A stretch of DNA of 64,000 nucleotides from Metellina segmentata. Its lineage: Eukaryota > Arthropoda > Arachnida > Araneae > Tetragnathidae. Below are positions 1 to 63,904 of this stretch, piece after piece. Under the pieces are notes generated by a model. The model did no database searches and was not told where the DNA came from. It was given only the letters and a program-made list of their open reading frames with translations. The position numbers were made by a program, and so were the translations under genes. The stretch covers positions 73,207,416 to 73,271,415 of the forward strand of contig OX375878.1 in the NCBI GenBank assembly GCA_947359465.1, in the 5' to 3' direction. Within the stretch, counting starts at the first letter, position 1. Each line of letters starts with the position of its first letter.

Positions 1-552
1 GGGAACAAGCGGTGAAATTAATACAAATATCAACACAATATTCAAGGCAAACACCCCACCCATTGCCTTGAAAAGCATCGGATTGACCACAACAGGAGTT
101 TCCCACTCTTCGCACCCTTCACTGTTTGTCTTCTAATTAAAACGCTTTGCTGAACGAAAAGCGATTGAATTGAATTCGGGAAGCACTTAGGAGTTTAGTA
201 CTTGCTTCCTTTATCACCCGCAAGCATTTCACACGAACAATAGATTCATTAGAGTCAGCTAAATACTTTTGTTCCCTTGAGATACTGAAACAACATGAAA
301 TTGTACAAATAATAGGTTGCATTTACAATCAATGCTTTTGTGTTCATAATAGGATGTGCCAAAAATGACAGTGCGAAAATCTTATTTAAAAAACTGGAAT
401 TTCCTTATTCCACGGAAGTAGTTTTTATCTTGTTTATTTTAAAGGTCAACGTTTTCCACTGAAGCGTATTTACCCACGAACCTCTTTGATGAAGTTATTT
501 GATTCTTTAAGACGTATCACAGTCGTACTTGTAGTATGTGCAAGATTGAAAA

Positions 553-635
553 ACCAAGATATCTCGTCATCAAGATATTGCTGATTTCTCGACGATGATC
601 TGGTCATTTTTCTCTTTAAAGATAGAGATATATTG
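553..635. mobile_element. truncated copy of the TTAA/GACGAGATATCTCGTC MITE family
   Basis: Contains the family core (AAGATATCTCGTCATCAAGA, then a GATCTGGTCATTTT segment) seen in full copies at 14166, 18912, 21430 and elsewhere. Neither TTAA-flanked terminus can be found, so this is a partial, old copy. Confidence 0.55.
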
Positions 636-1159
636 TATACTAGCAAAATACCCGACCTTACTCGGTTTGAATTGGTTTACTCCAGATTGAAGAGATAATC
701 AAAATATATAATGACTTACATTTTTTGTAGAATAAAAATTTATTTTAACATCTTTCGCCATCTTTATATTTTCTACAACTTACTTTGGACACAGATCCTA
801 CACATGCATATCCATTCATGTAATACTTTTCACATACATCGCACAATTGCTGTATGACAAAGCTACAAAATGACGAAAGGTGATACTAAGGTTACTACTA
901 TAAAAGACGATTTATAGGAAGATTTGGAATTCCCTTTCTTAAGTTCTTTTCATGTTGAACTCAATTAATTAAAATTACGATTTACGGCGAGTGCTCTCGC
1001 ACTCATAGTCAACAAAACAATATTTTTTTTACTTGTGGCACTCTTGCCTCCGGTATGCGACATTGTGAAATTTTGCAATCTTCTCCTGTCATTATTACAA
1101 CGAATTTTTTAATGTTGGAAAAAGTTCCAGTTTAGATTAATAAACATTATTATTTTTTC

Positions 1160-1211
1160 AATAACGGCATTATTCTTTAAATAACGGCATTATTCTTTCA
1201 ATAATGGCATA
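1160..1211. repeat. 19-bp tandem repeat, about 2.7 units
   Basis: The unit AATAACGGCATTATTCTTT occurs twice exactly and then once in degenerate, shortened form. Probably slippage; no function inferred. Confidence 0.7.
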
Positions 1212-1914
1212 ACTACACTTAAAATTTACTGAAAATTTATACTGACTTACCTAACATTTTTCAGTCTAATACTTTGTGGTGCTGTTGCGTGTGATGAGAA
1301 GGAAAACACATTTCTTAAAATAATAAATATTTAAAACAGGAAACAGCGAAGTAAAACAAAATAAAAGATGTCGCAAAAAATTGTTCTAAAGATATTAATT
1401 TGTGATTCAATTTTATCTCTTGATCTCGCACAGTTGCCACAACTTACAACTAAAAGTGCACAAAATTTAGAAATGTGAAATTAATTCAGAGCGAAAGAAC
1501 CAGAAAACATATCACTGCTCGCGCGATCTTGTTCATTCTCGTTTCATTGAAAAATATCGTCTGTCCCAAATATTCGGAAATCGTTTTCATTGCGCAAAGA
1601 ATAAAAATAAGACTCGAAATAAATGAAGTATCAGAGATGAAATTCCATACAAAAGAAATAATTTTTTGAAGAATAATTACTTTTTCAGCAGTATTGGTAA
1701 AGCAATCGAAGTAATCGTAATATTCAATAGACATTCCAATTTTTCCAAAACTACCAAATTATGGTTGATTTAAGTATACTTACTCAGGTGTTTTAGCATG
1801 AAACTCAACTAAATATAACAATAAAGAAATGTTTAATATTGCATTCACTAAACTAATAAATAATGTATAAAATAAAATACAATGCAATCAAATATCTGGA
1901 ATACAATTCATATG

Positions 1915-2230
1915 ATGTGTACACAAACACACAAACACAAAATCGAGCATAGAACAGAAAGACGGACAGACAGACTTTCGCAACCAATGCCACTCACTAA
2001 ATGAAGATAAGTACTCACTGTATGCAAATTTTCATGAAAATATATTAAACCGCGTGGACGTGTATAGGGCACAACATACAGACAGACAGACACCAAACGA
2101 GAAAAAGGCAGATTCGGCATCAGAAGGGTCCAAAACGGATAGAAAACTTGAAATGGGTCGAAAATATTGAATGTACAAACAAACACTCCATTCTTATTTA
2201 TATAGATTAAAACCTGGTTAACTAACAATG
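1915..2230. repeat. degenerate repeat with GACAGACAGAC tracts
   Basis: Two GACAGACAGAC-type tracts (about 1963 and 2081) sit about 120 bp apart with intervening moderately GC-richer sequence. A 106-codon open frame on the minus strand across it is Cys/Leu/Val-rich low-complexity translation of the CA/GACA tracts and is not considered a gene. The pattern resembles transposon-derived intronic debris common in arthropods (inference). Confidence 0.35.
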
Positions 2231-2562
2231 TTACACTACTTCGAGAAAACCAAGAGGATTAAACATAAATATATGTTTTAAAAATTACAATAAATTCATT
2301 TAGCATGTCTGTCAAATTTTCCAGATTTTCTTCCATATAAGGTGAATAGGAAATTTGGAAGCCGTATTTGTTAAATGCTTTGTCCAAAAATCACGAATAA
2401 TAATGGCGTTGTGAGAAGGCGAATTAACGAGGCGTAAAAACATAAGTAATCTCGCCACAATTCAGGTCGTTTATAAAGAAGGAATTGCTTGTCGCAAACG
2501 GTGCAAAACAATCAAGTAATAATCTTTGAATTCGCCTGGTCTTGGCCAGATATGGTAGAAAT

Positions 2563-2745
2563 TCATAATGCACTACACCACGACAATCTACGAAATTCTC
2601 TACATTCTTTAAACTTTTTATACCAATCCAATACCATTTGATTTAGATAAACACTCGTTTGTAAAAGTTTTTTGCAACATTTCAAATGTGTTTCTAACAG
2701 AAATTCTATTGCGGTAACATGATTTAACGCTTGTTCTTTGCTCAA
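2563..2745 (-). pseudogene. mariner-like transposase N-terminal fragment (relic, copy 1)
   Basis: Read on the minus strand the translation contains AIEFLLETHLKCCKKLLQTS and then a WYKKFKECREF segment. This matches the layout of the N-terminal paired helix-turn-helix of mariner/SETMAR-type transposases (an IKF-like helix, then a WxKRFKxGRE motif). It stops shortly after the second helix and no catalytic DD(34)D core follows. It is an inverted, diverged duplicate of the fragment at 2953-3147. Family assignment rests on motif recognition only. Confidence 0.6.
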
Positions 2746-2952
2746 TTACATTCGAAATTTTGGAAATCAACAAAGTGAAAATTATTTCCTTATTAAAACA
2801 AGTTTACTTTCAAACGATAAAATCAAATAAATCCCTGATTGTTGCCGCATGTTTATATATTTTTTTATATATATTTTAAAGGAAGTATTCCGGATACATT
2901 TTGATCACAACGGAAAAATCAAACATAGTTCATCAATTTCAATTTTTTCATC

Positions 2953-3147
2953 GTGTTTCTTTCCGCAATAGAATTTCTGATACAAACACATTTGAAATGT
3001 TGTAAAAAGCTTTTTCAGACGACTGTTTATAACAAATCAGCAGTATTTGAATGGTATAAAAAATTTAAAGAAGGTAGAGAATCCGCTGCAGATGATTCGC
3101 GATTTGGTAGATCATCTACTTCGACTAATAATCAACATGTTATTTAG
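2953..3147 (+). pseudogene. mariner-like transposase N-terminal fragment (relic, copy 2)
   Basis: The translation has AIEFLIQTHLKCCKKLFQTT, then FEWYKKFKEGRESAADDSRF and GRSSTST. This is the typical mariner N-terminal DNA-binding order: helix, W-x-K-x-F-K-E-G-R-E-S, acidic residues, then a GRP/GRS-S-T linker. It ends in a stop at the linker and no catalytic domain follows. The minus-strand fragment at 2563-2745 is its diverged inverted partner, so the pair may be an inverted duplication or two nested insertions. Confidence 0.65.
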
Positions 3148-3203
3148 GTCACAGAATTTGTGCTTTGTGTGTGACTGTCTAACAATAAAATACATAATTG
3201 ATC

Positions 3204-3290
3204 AATTTCTCATATGCGTAGAAAACACCATTTTGTGTTGTCTGGGTCAGGCTCCTCACCACGATTAACCAACACTTTCATTTTCATCAA
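3204..3290 (-). mobile_element. hairpin repeat family, partial minus-strand copy
   Basis: Reverse complement of the element at 28860-28990: it shares AAAACACCA, GAGGAGCCTGAC-like sequence and an AAAGTGTTG segment. The second hairpin arm seen at 28950-28979 is replaced here. Related sequence is also at 61605-61700. Confidence 0.55.
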
Positions 3291-3331
3291 TTTCCTTTTT
3301 TTTTTTTTAAATTTCCCTTTGTTTTAGAAAT

Positions 3332-5200
<1,869 letters not shown>

Positions 5201-5859
5201 ATTAACACAGAAACAGCGAAATACACCTACGGAGGAATAGAACCAGCGCCGCCTACTGTAAATATATTTGAGTAAGGTATGAATCATGAGTAACAACTCT
5301 GTCACAATTAGATGTGAACAATTACGAAACCTTACCGCGCATGTTTTGCACCCGGGAGTGTTAGTATTAAATGCTCAAACTCGACTCGCATCTTCTAGTG
5401 CTAACGTTCTTCAGGCTCTGCTTCCATTTCCTCGTACGTCGAACGACCTTGCACCAACGTTCATAGCTCCCAGAACGTGACAGAGTGGTTCACATGGTCT
5501 TCACACGCTGGTCATCCATCTTGCGTGCTTCTTACGAAAGGCCCAAATGATATGTATTAATTTCCAAACATTTCTCTTCCCCACGTGTGCGCAAACCCGC
5601 GTCGGAATGGATGTTAAGAAAGCAGACCTGTAATTAGTTTCACCTGTTAGCATCTGTTTTACATGGAAGGAGAAGGAAAGAAAACCGCGACCGAAGATTT
5701 ATGGTTTGCAAACAATGGCGCGCGTTGCAAATCGCAGATGAGCCATCCATCTCTCAGCCTGTGTGAAGTGGGACCCTGCCTTCTTATTGGGTGTTGCATA
5801 AATGGATGAGGGGCTTGTGTTGTTCTTCTGTCACAGTTAGGCTGGGTCGATCCTTCTTT
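5201..5859. other. GC-richer unassigned segment
   Basis: Base composition is clearly less AT-rich than its flanks and short frames are open on both strands (for example 64 codons at 5286-5480), but none resembles a known protein and none has convincing splice context. It could be a regulatory block, an unrecognised repeat or a decayed exon. Confidence 0.35.
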
Positions 5860-6640
5860 GGAGGAGTTTTGTTTTGGAAAGGTGGCTCTTGGAATTGTAA
5901 ATTTGAGTGGAATTGAAATTTTTTTCGGAAATATGTTAAATTTTTCGTTACATAAACGCAAACGCAAAATTAAAAAAAAAGTAGATTTAAATTCATGGAA
6001 TAAATTAAGCGATAATACTAATCGAATGATTTCCATATCTTAGAGCCAAACTCTGTATGTTATCTTTTGCTTAAAGTTCTTTTTGTCTTGGGATTTCTCC
6101 AGTTGGGAGGACAATGTTCGTAACTGCAAAATTCAGAGAACTAGACTCAAATTTATATAATTAATTGATTTTAATAATAAAATGATTAGAAAAACTTAAT
6201 CAGACTCATAAATAAAACTCTTCGTCTTTCCCTTTAAACTTTATCTTTTAGTCTTCTTGTTCTCCGGTTGCGAAGGAGGGACGATTACCTCAATTGCAAA
6301 ATGAAGTAGAATGCAGTCTTAAATTAATAGAATTAATCATGTAAAATAAAGATTTTTCCGATTTACCACAGCAGAGCTAATCTCTTTATTTTATATATTT
6401 TGCTTTAAACTTTTTTAATCTTTTAGTCTCCGGTGTATTCCGGTTGGGAAGTAATAACCTCAATTTGAAAATTCAGAAAAGTAGATTTAATTCATGGAAT
6501 TAATCAAAGATATTAATTATTAAATGATTACCTTATATGTTAAACAAATATGTTATGTTATATTTTGCTTAAACTTAAAAGTTATATTTTAGGCTGGAGA
6601 GTATCCAAGCTGAATAACAATAATTTATGTATACGACAAA
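5860..6640. repeat. diverged tandem repeat, period about 160-180 bp
   Basis: Recurring landmarks appear in order: TCTTTTAGTCT-like, then CTCCRGTTGSGAAGG-like (about 6101, 6260 and 6436), then CTCAATTGCAAAATG/AAAATTCAGA, then an AATTAATYRAWWTTAATAA-like AT segment. At least three clear units and partial units on either side are visible. Divergence is high, so the array is old. Confidence 0.55.
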
Positions 6641-6834
6641 CCACAAAAAACTGAACGAATACGTTTTAAAGTAAATACATCCTTTCTCGAGATTTTATCA
6701 GAAAATAAGTTTTAATAACTTTTGATAAGACGTATACGAATATGGTTGAAAAATTAGGAAAATTTAATTAACCTAGCTATAACATTGTCTAATTTTGCCA
6801 TTTATAATTCAATCTCATATATACTAACTCTCGC

Positions 6835-7070
6835 TAGGTAATAGGTAGATAGTTGAATTAACATTGCACAACGAGCTATTTATTACGGTTCGGGATAAAT
6901 CCCGATTGGAAAGGGAAGCCTGTTTGGCAGAGGAGCGGATTGGCAACCAGAGGGTTGCTAGTTCGAAACGCGATCCAACCAAAGACTTTCGTGTACATCT
7001 GGCTGGGGTTCATTAAATCTATCGTAGCCTCATATCGCACCTTGGCGATAAAAGTGACACAACTCAAAAT
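6835..7070. mobile_element. tRNA-derived SINE (family A), rearranged copy
   Basis: Contains the family A tRNA-like segment (GGGTTGCTAGTTCGAAAC, a box B-like motif, then ATCCAACCAAAGAC) and the following CATTAAATCTATCGTAGCCTC body, joined to an inverted piece of the other end (CACAACGAGCTATTTATTACGG). Compare 8826-9150. Confidence 0.6.
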
Positions 7071-8825
7071 TACAGAAATTGAGAAACATTAACTTACAGG
7101 ATACTATAAAACTTATATTGAAAGAGTATAAGCTTCGTTTAAATTTTAGGACAGTATTTATGGTGGTAACTTCTATTATATTCTATAGAATAGTAATATA
7201 ACACGCTGGAGCACCTCATACATATTTTTCAATGATATCAGATCAAAGTTTCAGTTTTTTTTAGTTGTGTCAATTTTCTTGCCGGCACGGTAGCGTAGTG
7301 TGGATGCTTAGAGAGTGTGTTCCAACTTAGGTATAATCGTCAGCAAACCATTGTTTATAATTGCGAGGAGTAGTCTTCGAATTTCTCCCTTTGGTATTGA
7401 TATCGTACAGTCATTAATAGCACATTACGTGTATACAGTGCCAAGTTAATTCAATTACCTACCTACAAGATGGGAATCATCCGAAAAAACAACAACAACT
7501 CGTAATGTGAATCAACGTCAGTTGATGAAACTATCACTGGGAAAATATGTGTCTATATAGAGGTGTATAAATATGTGCATTTCCTAAGAGGTAAGTAAAG
7601 AAAGGATTTGAACATTAAAAAAAAAATATTTATGTTATGTGACGCTTTTAAACTGAATGAAAAATGTTGCTTTAAGTTAGGAATTTTCTAAACAAACTAT
7701 GGAACATTCACAAGTTTTTATTTTTTATGATTATTAAATTCTAGATCAGAATAGTGATGAAAGAACAGTAAAAAGAGTGACCTATGAAAATTTATAAAAC
7801 ATTGTAGTACAAACAAAAATATTGAATATTAAAACGTTTTGAAAGCTGCAAATTTTATTTTTTACCTGTTCAATTAATTTAACGATATCTAATTATACTT
7901 AAATAAAAGATATTATTTGATGTGATTTGGTTTTTCAAAAGAAAGAAACACTGATTTCATTGAATCCAGACCAGCCTATATCTGCATCATAATATACAAA
8001 TTGATGTGCACAGTTAAAACTTTGCATTACCTAGCATTATCATCCTACATTACTTTAATTTCCTTTTTTTTTTACTCCGATATACTTTCTTTTTGTCTTT
8101 ATCCAGCTTGTCTCTGATAAAAGTTATATTTATTAAATCAAGTATGAAAAGGTAGGACGAAAGATGCATCTAGTAGATCATTGTGCAAATTTTCACATTT
8201 AAATTCTGTTTTAAGAAGTATTTTTTAAGGAATAGTTTGAATCAAGAAACCAAAATTTTATATTTTCTTACTCTTACTGTATTTAAATGCGTTTATTCAA
8301 ACACGATCGTGATTCTAACGATATAACCTTGACATTTATATAAAAATTGACCGTGCACCTGTAAAATTCACCACACCCAATAAACTAAACTTGTTCTTGA
8401 GATATTAACTTTTACTGTAGAAACCCCTTATACACGGAAGTTCTTTACTTACGATACCTGATACAGAAATCTATCAGGTTCCAGTTATTGGTTTAATCTT
8501 CATCATTCGATTATTAGAAACTTGGTGATATGTTCTTAAAAAATACCACCTAAGCTTCCAATAAAGTTCGAAACATGAGAGATACTTTTAGCAGTAGGAG
8601 TTACTCAGGTTCGCCTAAGGAAAATTTGAAATTTGGCTTTTGCTCAAAAAGTTAAATAGTACTGTAAAGATAGTCCAAAATTACCTTTGTGGTTCTGTTT
8701 GTTTGCTTACTTAGAAAAAAAGACACAAAACACGGAAACACTGATTTTGCATTATAATGTTCCAAATGGATAAATAACTTGAAACGAGGCTAAAATGTTC
8801 CATATACAATCACCATTTTTATTTA
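7071..8825. other. non-coding, no feature recognised
   Basis: AT-rich. A short GC-richer piece near 7280-7330 (GCCGGCACGGTAGCG) may be a SINE-head fragment but is too short to assign. Confidence 0.45.
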
Positions 8826-9150
8826 TGGCCGCGTTAACCCGGTTGGAATACTAATGGACTCGCACCGGAGGGTTGCGAGTTCGAATCCAACCAAAGACCG
8901 TTGTGTACAAAGAGGTCTGGTGCACATTAAATCTGTCGTAGCCTCAAATGTCCTCACATTGGCGTGGAAGTTTGGAGTGTGGAATGCGAGCTCAGGTGTG
9001 AACTCGTCATATGACCGTGGTTCAAAATTCCGTGGTGTTATCCACGGATTATTCCCTTCGAATTTGATCCATCCCGGACAGTCACCAATACCCCTTTGTG
9101 TTACTCTAGTGCGACGTTAATTAAAATACCTATCTACCTTCAGAACTTTT
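8826..9150 (+). mobile_element. tRNA-derived SINE, family A, near full length
   Basis: Starts with a tRNA-like region whose box B is GAGTTCGAATCC, followed by a shared body (GTCGTAGCCTCAAATGTCC, then GTGGAAGTTTGGAGTGTGG, then TCATATGACCGTGG). It ends in GTGCGACGTTAATTAAAATA plus a short CTAC-type tail. The same body recurs at 9285, 15660, 15985, 16310, 17160 and 53145. The 88-codon open frame inside is a translation of the SINE and not a gene. Confidence 0.8.
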
Positions 9151-9284
9151 AAATCTGTATTTGTATTTAAATATCTTTCTCTACCTATCTACCATTTTTA
9201 TTAATACAGATTATTATTAAAACAGCAAAAATCCAATTAGGCTTCGCTAATACATCAATTAGATTAGGTAAGATAATTTTAATT

Positions 9285-9605
9285 AACGTCGTACTAGAGC
9301 AACACAATGGGCTATTTACGACGGTCCGGGTTCAATCCCCTAAGGGAAAGATCCGAAGACCTCACCACGTAAGTTTGAACCACGGTCAGATGACGAGGCA
9401 ATACCTGAGCAAGCACCCCAATCTACAAACTACCATACCAACCCAACCCAACGTAAGGACTTTTCGGCTACGACAGCTTTATGGTGCATCAGCCACCTCT
9501 ACATCATACGCTTACAAATATCCATGCACTGACTCGGATTTGAACCAGGAACCTTATGATCCAGAGGCTAACACTTTCACTGCCAGACCGGTTGGTCGGT
9601 TTGTT
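9285..9605 (-). mobile_element. tRNA-derived SINE, family A, inverted copy
   Basis: Reverse complement of the family A body: begins with TTTTAATTAACGTCGTACTA, then CGACGGTCCGGGTTCAATCC and a GATGACGAGGCAA segment, and ends in a tRNA-like part (GGATTTGAACCAGGAACC = inverted box B). With 8826-9150 it forms a tail-to-tail inverted pair about 135 bp apart. Confidence 0.75.
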
Positions 9606-9723
9606 TAGTTGGGAATTCATTGATTCAAATAGAAAAAAGTTAACATTTCAGTTTAGTGCTAAATAAACCAAATTAAGGCAGTGATATGTTTTATATCGCA
9701 CGCTCAAACACCTTTAAAGCAGT

Positions 9724-9879
9724 TCTCTCTATCTCTCTCTCTCTCTTAAATATTTGTTGAGAGTATAAGAAATAATATTTCTGATAAAACGAATATTTAT
9801 TCTATATTGTTGCTTTCCGCAATTTAGTTTTTTACTCCGATTCCTTACAACTGTGCGTGCGTCATAGGCCAGTACACTT

Positions 9880-9908
<29 letters not shown>
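9724..9908. repeat. (CT)n and (GA)n tracts in inverted arrangement
   Basis: A (CT)n run at about 9724-9746 and a (GA)n run at about 9880-9908 are about 130 bp apart and mutually complementary, so the intervening DNA or RNA could form a stem-loop. Confidence 0.8.
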
Positions 9909-9910
<2 letters not shown>

Positions 9911-11404
9911 TGATTACCGTATTCTTCTTAAAGAAAGACGCTTTAGACGACCTATAAGAACTATGCAAAATATTCGTGAATGCTTCCTGAATTTTTTCTA
10001 CACATTATTTTTTATTTAGAATTGAGAACTTTTGAATATCTCAAACTCAGAGATTGTTTTATTGCTTTTTCGTGAAAAAATCTTCCATGAAGCATGCTCG
10101 TTCTCTTTTTAAACATTTTAGTTCTAAATGTATTGGTCAACGATTTTATTTGCATTAGCTGTGAGCAGTTATTGGGGGAGAAAATGAGAATTAGGTTTTG
10201 ATAACACCATTGAAATTGAAATGCTACATCTTCCACTTTTAAAATGGATGCCTTTTGTAAAAAAGTAATTTAATAATCCTTTCAAACTTTCTTGTTCTGT
10301 TAAATGTATGTATGTTAACTAATATAGACTTGTGTAAGTTAAACATGGTGTTCATGAACGTTGACTATTGATAATTCTAGGTATTATAGTCAACAGATAG
10401 CAGACATGAGTTTTTCCTCCATAAACCTAAAATCAAGTGTGTGGTGAAAGGGAAGGAACTTTTCTTTGGTGATAAGTGCTCGCCTCTATATTCTACTGCA
10501 ATGTAACAGTTTCCAGATTTTTAGAAAGAGAATATAATATTTCGTGTGCTAAATAGACTGCTAAAAATATCTATAAACATAAAAAATTTCCTTGTTAAAA
10601 TATGAATTTTTTCGTACTTTTTATTATTTTAGCTGGCTTAGACATGGGGATTGACTCTCAAAGTTTGACAAAAGTAATTTATAGTATAGTTTTTCACCAT
10701 CAAATATACTGTAAGAAATCCCATTTTGTGGTAAAAAAACTATACCTGAAACTAATTTGGCACATCTTATGGCCAACATTCTTATAAACTCAGAATAGAT
10801 TCAAAAATGGTCGTGAGGGTAATAGAACACACGGTTCTTTTTCATTTGTCCTTCAATATCAATGGAAGTTCTTTTTCTTATCTTTGTAATGCATCAAAAA
10901 CTGCTTGTTAGAGGTAAAAAACAATTCTACCTAAACAATTGAAATTCATGTCCCTATTCAAGTTCGATCCTCAACTTAAATCAAACCCAAATGTCAGAAA
11001 AGTATAAATCAAGGTTTACTCTACATCAGTTGTAAGGCCACGTCGAAAATATTGACAAAATCACCCACGAAGGTTTGTGCAGTACCGTTTAAATGCGTCT
11101 CCGACAAATGGCAAAACTAGTATTTCTATTCATCCGTCTTGTACTAGTGAATCTGGTTAAGGACAGCTACACGGAGATTAAATTCTGTAGCCATTGTCCG
11201 CGCGAGCTTCGAACAAGAACCGTCTCATCAACCTGGAGAAAGTCTCAGGGAAACAAAAACACGTGCGAGGAAAGGAAAATACAAACAAATAACTCGAAGA
11301 GATGACCGCCAGGCCATCCCCCTAATCTCTCTCACGTGACCCAAAGATCACCCAGTGCATCGACACCAGACTTGCGGAACCGGCTTTTAAGCCGAAGCCA
11401 CTCG
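9909..11404. other. upstream flank of the ACE-like gene
   Basis: AT-rich until about 11050, then clearly GC-richer towards the gene. An E-box palindrome CACGTG is at 11333-11338. The 70-codon open frame at 11093-11305 resembles nothing known to me; an upstream non-coding exon could lie here (see the promoter entry). Confidence 0.4.
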
Positions 11405-11446
11405 CCCATCGCTATAATGCTTGTTCCCCTCACTCTCTTTCAGTCC
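11405..11446 (+). promoter_or_regulatory. candidate core promoter (TATA plus initiator), or alternatively a splice acceptor
   Basis: CTATAATG at 11412-11419 lies about 29 bp upstream of TCAGT at 11440-11444, the arthropod initiator consensus, giving a predicted start near 11442. The 97-nt leader from there to the ATG has no upstream ATG. The same bases, a pyrimidine-rich run ending in CTCTCTTTCAG, also make a strong 3' splice site, in which case transcription would begin further upstream at a non-coding exon. The sequence alone does not distinguish these. Confidence 0.45.
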
Positions 11447-11538
11447 ATCTGCATTCAACAGTAGCGAACGGTCGCATTTCCAGGACACTTACGGGAGGTG
11501 CGATATTTTCACTGGACTTCACTAACCCATTTCCAATT
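11442..11538 (+). other. 5' untranslated leader (predicted)
   Basis: Sequence between the predicted initiator (or acceptor) and the start codon. It contains no ATG. The start codon at 11539 has A at -3, favourable for initiation. Confidence 0.45.
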
Positions 11539-62644
<51,106 letters not shown>

Positions 62645-62750
62645 GTATGAAAGACTCGTCGTTGTTTCACTAAATTGAAGTATAAAAGGAAATAATTTAT
62701 TCTTACGAATCAGTCACTTTAGATAATAGAAAATTTAAATGTGTGTTTAG

Positions 62751-62808
62751 GCATCGCGCCAAGAAAGAATTGCGCTTTTTATATATGTAGTCGTAGTCAA
62801 AAGGTTAA
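62751..62808. mobile_element. right-end fragment of the TTAACCTTTTGAY MITE family
   Basis: CATCGCGCCAAGAAAGAATT leads into GTAGTCGTAGTCAAAAGGTT and AA, the inverted right terminus. The left part is missing. Confidence 0.6.
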
Positions 62809-62873
62809 AAAAAACACACATTACAGTCATTGAGTCTGTGCAAAAACGTTTTGGGGCTTTGGCAGATGGGTCC

Positions 62874-63184
62874 TTAACCTTTTGATTACTACCGGTACGG
62901 CAGTTGTACCATGATCCATGATTGTACCAAGAGAGAAATTAGACAACGGTCAGTACATCAGTTGTATACCTTGGAAGTTATAAGAATCGCGCCAAGAAAG
63001 AATTTAGACTGTAGCCGTTACAGCAATATTACGTTGGACTGTATAAGAATCGCGCAAAGATAGAATCGCACAAAGATAGAATCTCACAAAGATAGAATCT
63101 CACAAAGATAGAATCGCACAAAGATAGAATCGCACAAAGATAGAATCGCAATTGTTTTGTCTATAGCCATAGTCAAAAGGTTAA
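62874..63184. mobile_element. TTAACCTTTTGAY MITE, expanded copy (311 bp)
   Basis: TTAA at 62874-62877 and 63181-63184. The inverted termini TTAACCTTTTGATTACTACC and, from the right, TTAACCTTTTGACTATGGCT agree for the first 12 bases and 14 of the first 15. The interior holds the same AGAATCGCGCCAAGAAAGAA and CAGTTGTACC words as 30772-30929, enlarged by a minisatellite at 63049-63150. Confidence 0.75.
63049..63150. repeat. 16-bp minisatellite inside the MITE
   Basis: About six units of AATCKCACAAAGATAG, differing only at one G/T position. It has apparently grown from the AGAATCGCGCCAAGAAAGAA word of the host element. Confidence 0.9.
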
Positions 63185-63904
63185 AAATGTCTTCATGTAT
63201 GGCTCCAATACAATTCAAGATGCGTGAGGCAGAGGCTGGTAATAAACTGGACTTTGCACAGTTGGGAAAGGATTTCTGGCCATCAAAGAATATCATATTT
63301 TTCAAATGACCAAATTGGATCCAGGCAAGCACATAGAAAGTTTTCCCGGGCAAATTTAAGTCAAGCTGCTCTTCTGGTGTTATACTGAATTACCAATAAT
63401 AAAAAGCTACTAGAAAGGATCTGCATTTTTTTAGTGTGCGAACAGGTGGTCATCAGTATTTAGGCACACGTCCATGACTTGGATACATAGCGTCTTCTAT
63501 TGATCATAAGATCTGAGAGCCATCTCTGTAGCTGTCCGTCTTAGACAGCCGTTCACCTTCATGGTTCTGCTAGCCATGTAAAGCAGCATTGCCTTCATGC
63601 CTTGGGTGGCCCTACCAGAAATACATAGTACTGAATAGTGAAGCAAGCCAACATGCCACCAGATAACGTTGTGACTTTGCAACGGAACTCTTTCCGCCAT
63701 TACTGTTCAGTTGCGAGTCAGCCATGATTGTGTTAGGTTGTATTCTTCGAGCACTTAACTCTTTCTTCTAAATACTGTTTATATTTTATTTATTTTTACG
63801 TTTTAAAGACATTTTTTGTGTAAGTGTTTTTTCCCTCGTGCTCTCTTTGGTCTTGTTGGAACAATATTAACATAATAGTTAAATATTTTAATTAATTTTA
63901 AAAA

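Larger units (their letters stand above)
1..1914. other. non-coding AT-rich upstream DNA
   Basis: No reading frame here resembles a known protein and stops are dense on both strands. It contains a truncated MITE copy (553-635) and a small 19-bp tandem repeat (1160-1211). It could be intergenic or an intron of a gene to the left; nothing in the sequence decides. Confidence 0.5.

Noticed and set aside
8854..9120. 88-codon frame as a gene
   Set aside because: It lies entirely within a family A SINE whose copies elsewhere are not open.
11093..11305. 70-codon frame upstream of the ACE-like gene as a gene or in-frame extension
   Set aside because: It ends in a stop before the ACE start, is not joined by clear splice signals and has no known relatives; it remains possible upstream transcribed sequence.
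63049..63150. CRISPR-like or regulatory short repeat array
   Set aside because: Head-to-tail 16-bp minisatellite inside a MITE; no spacers.
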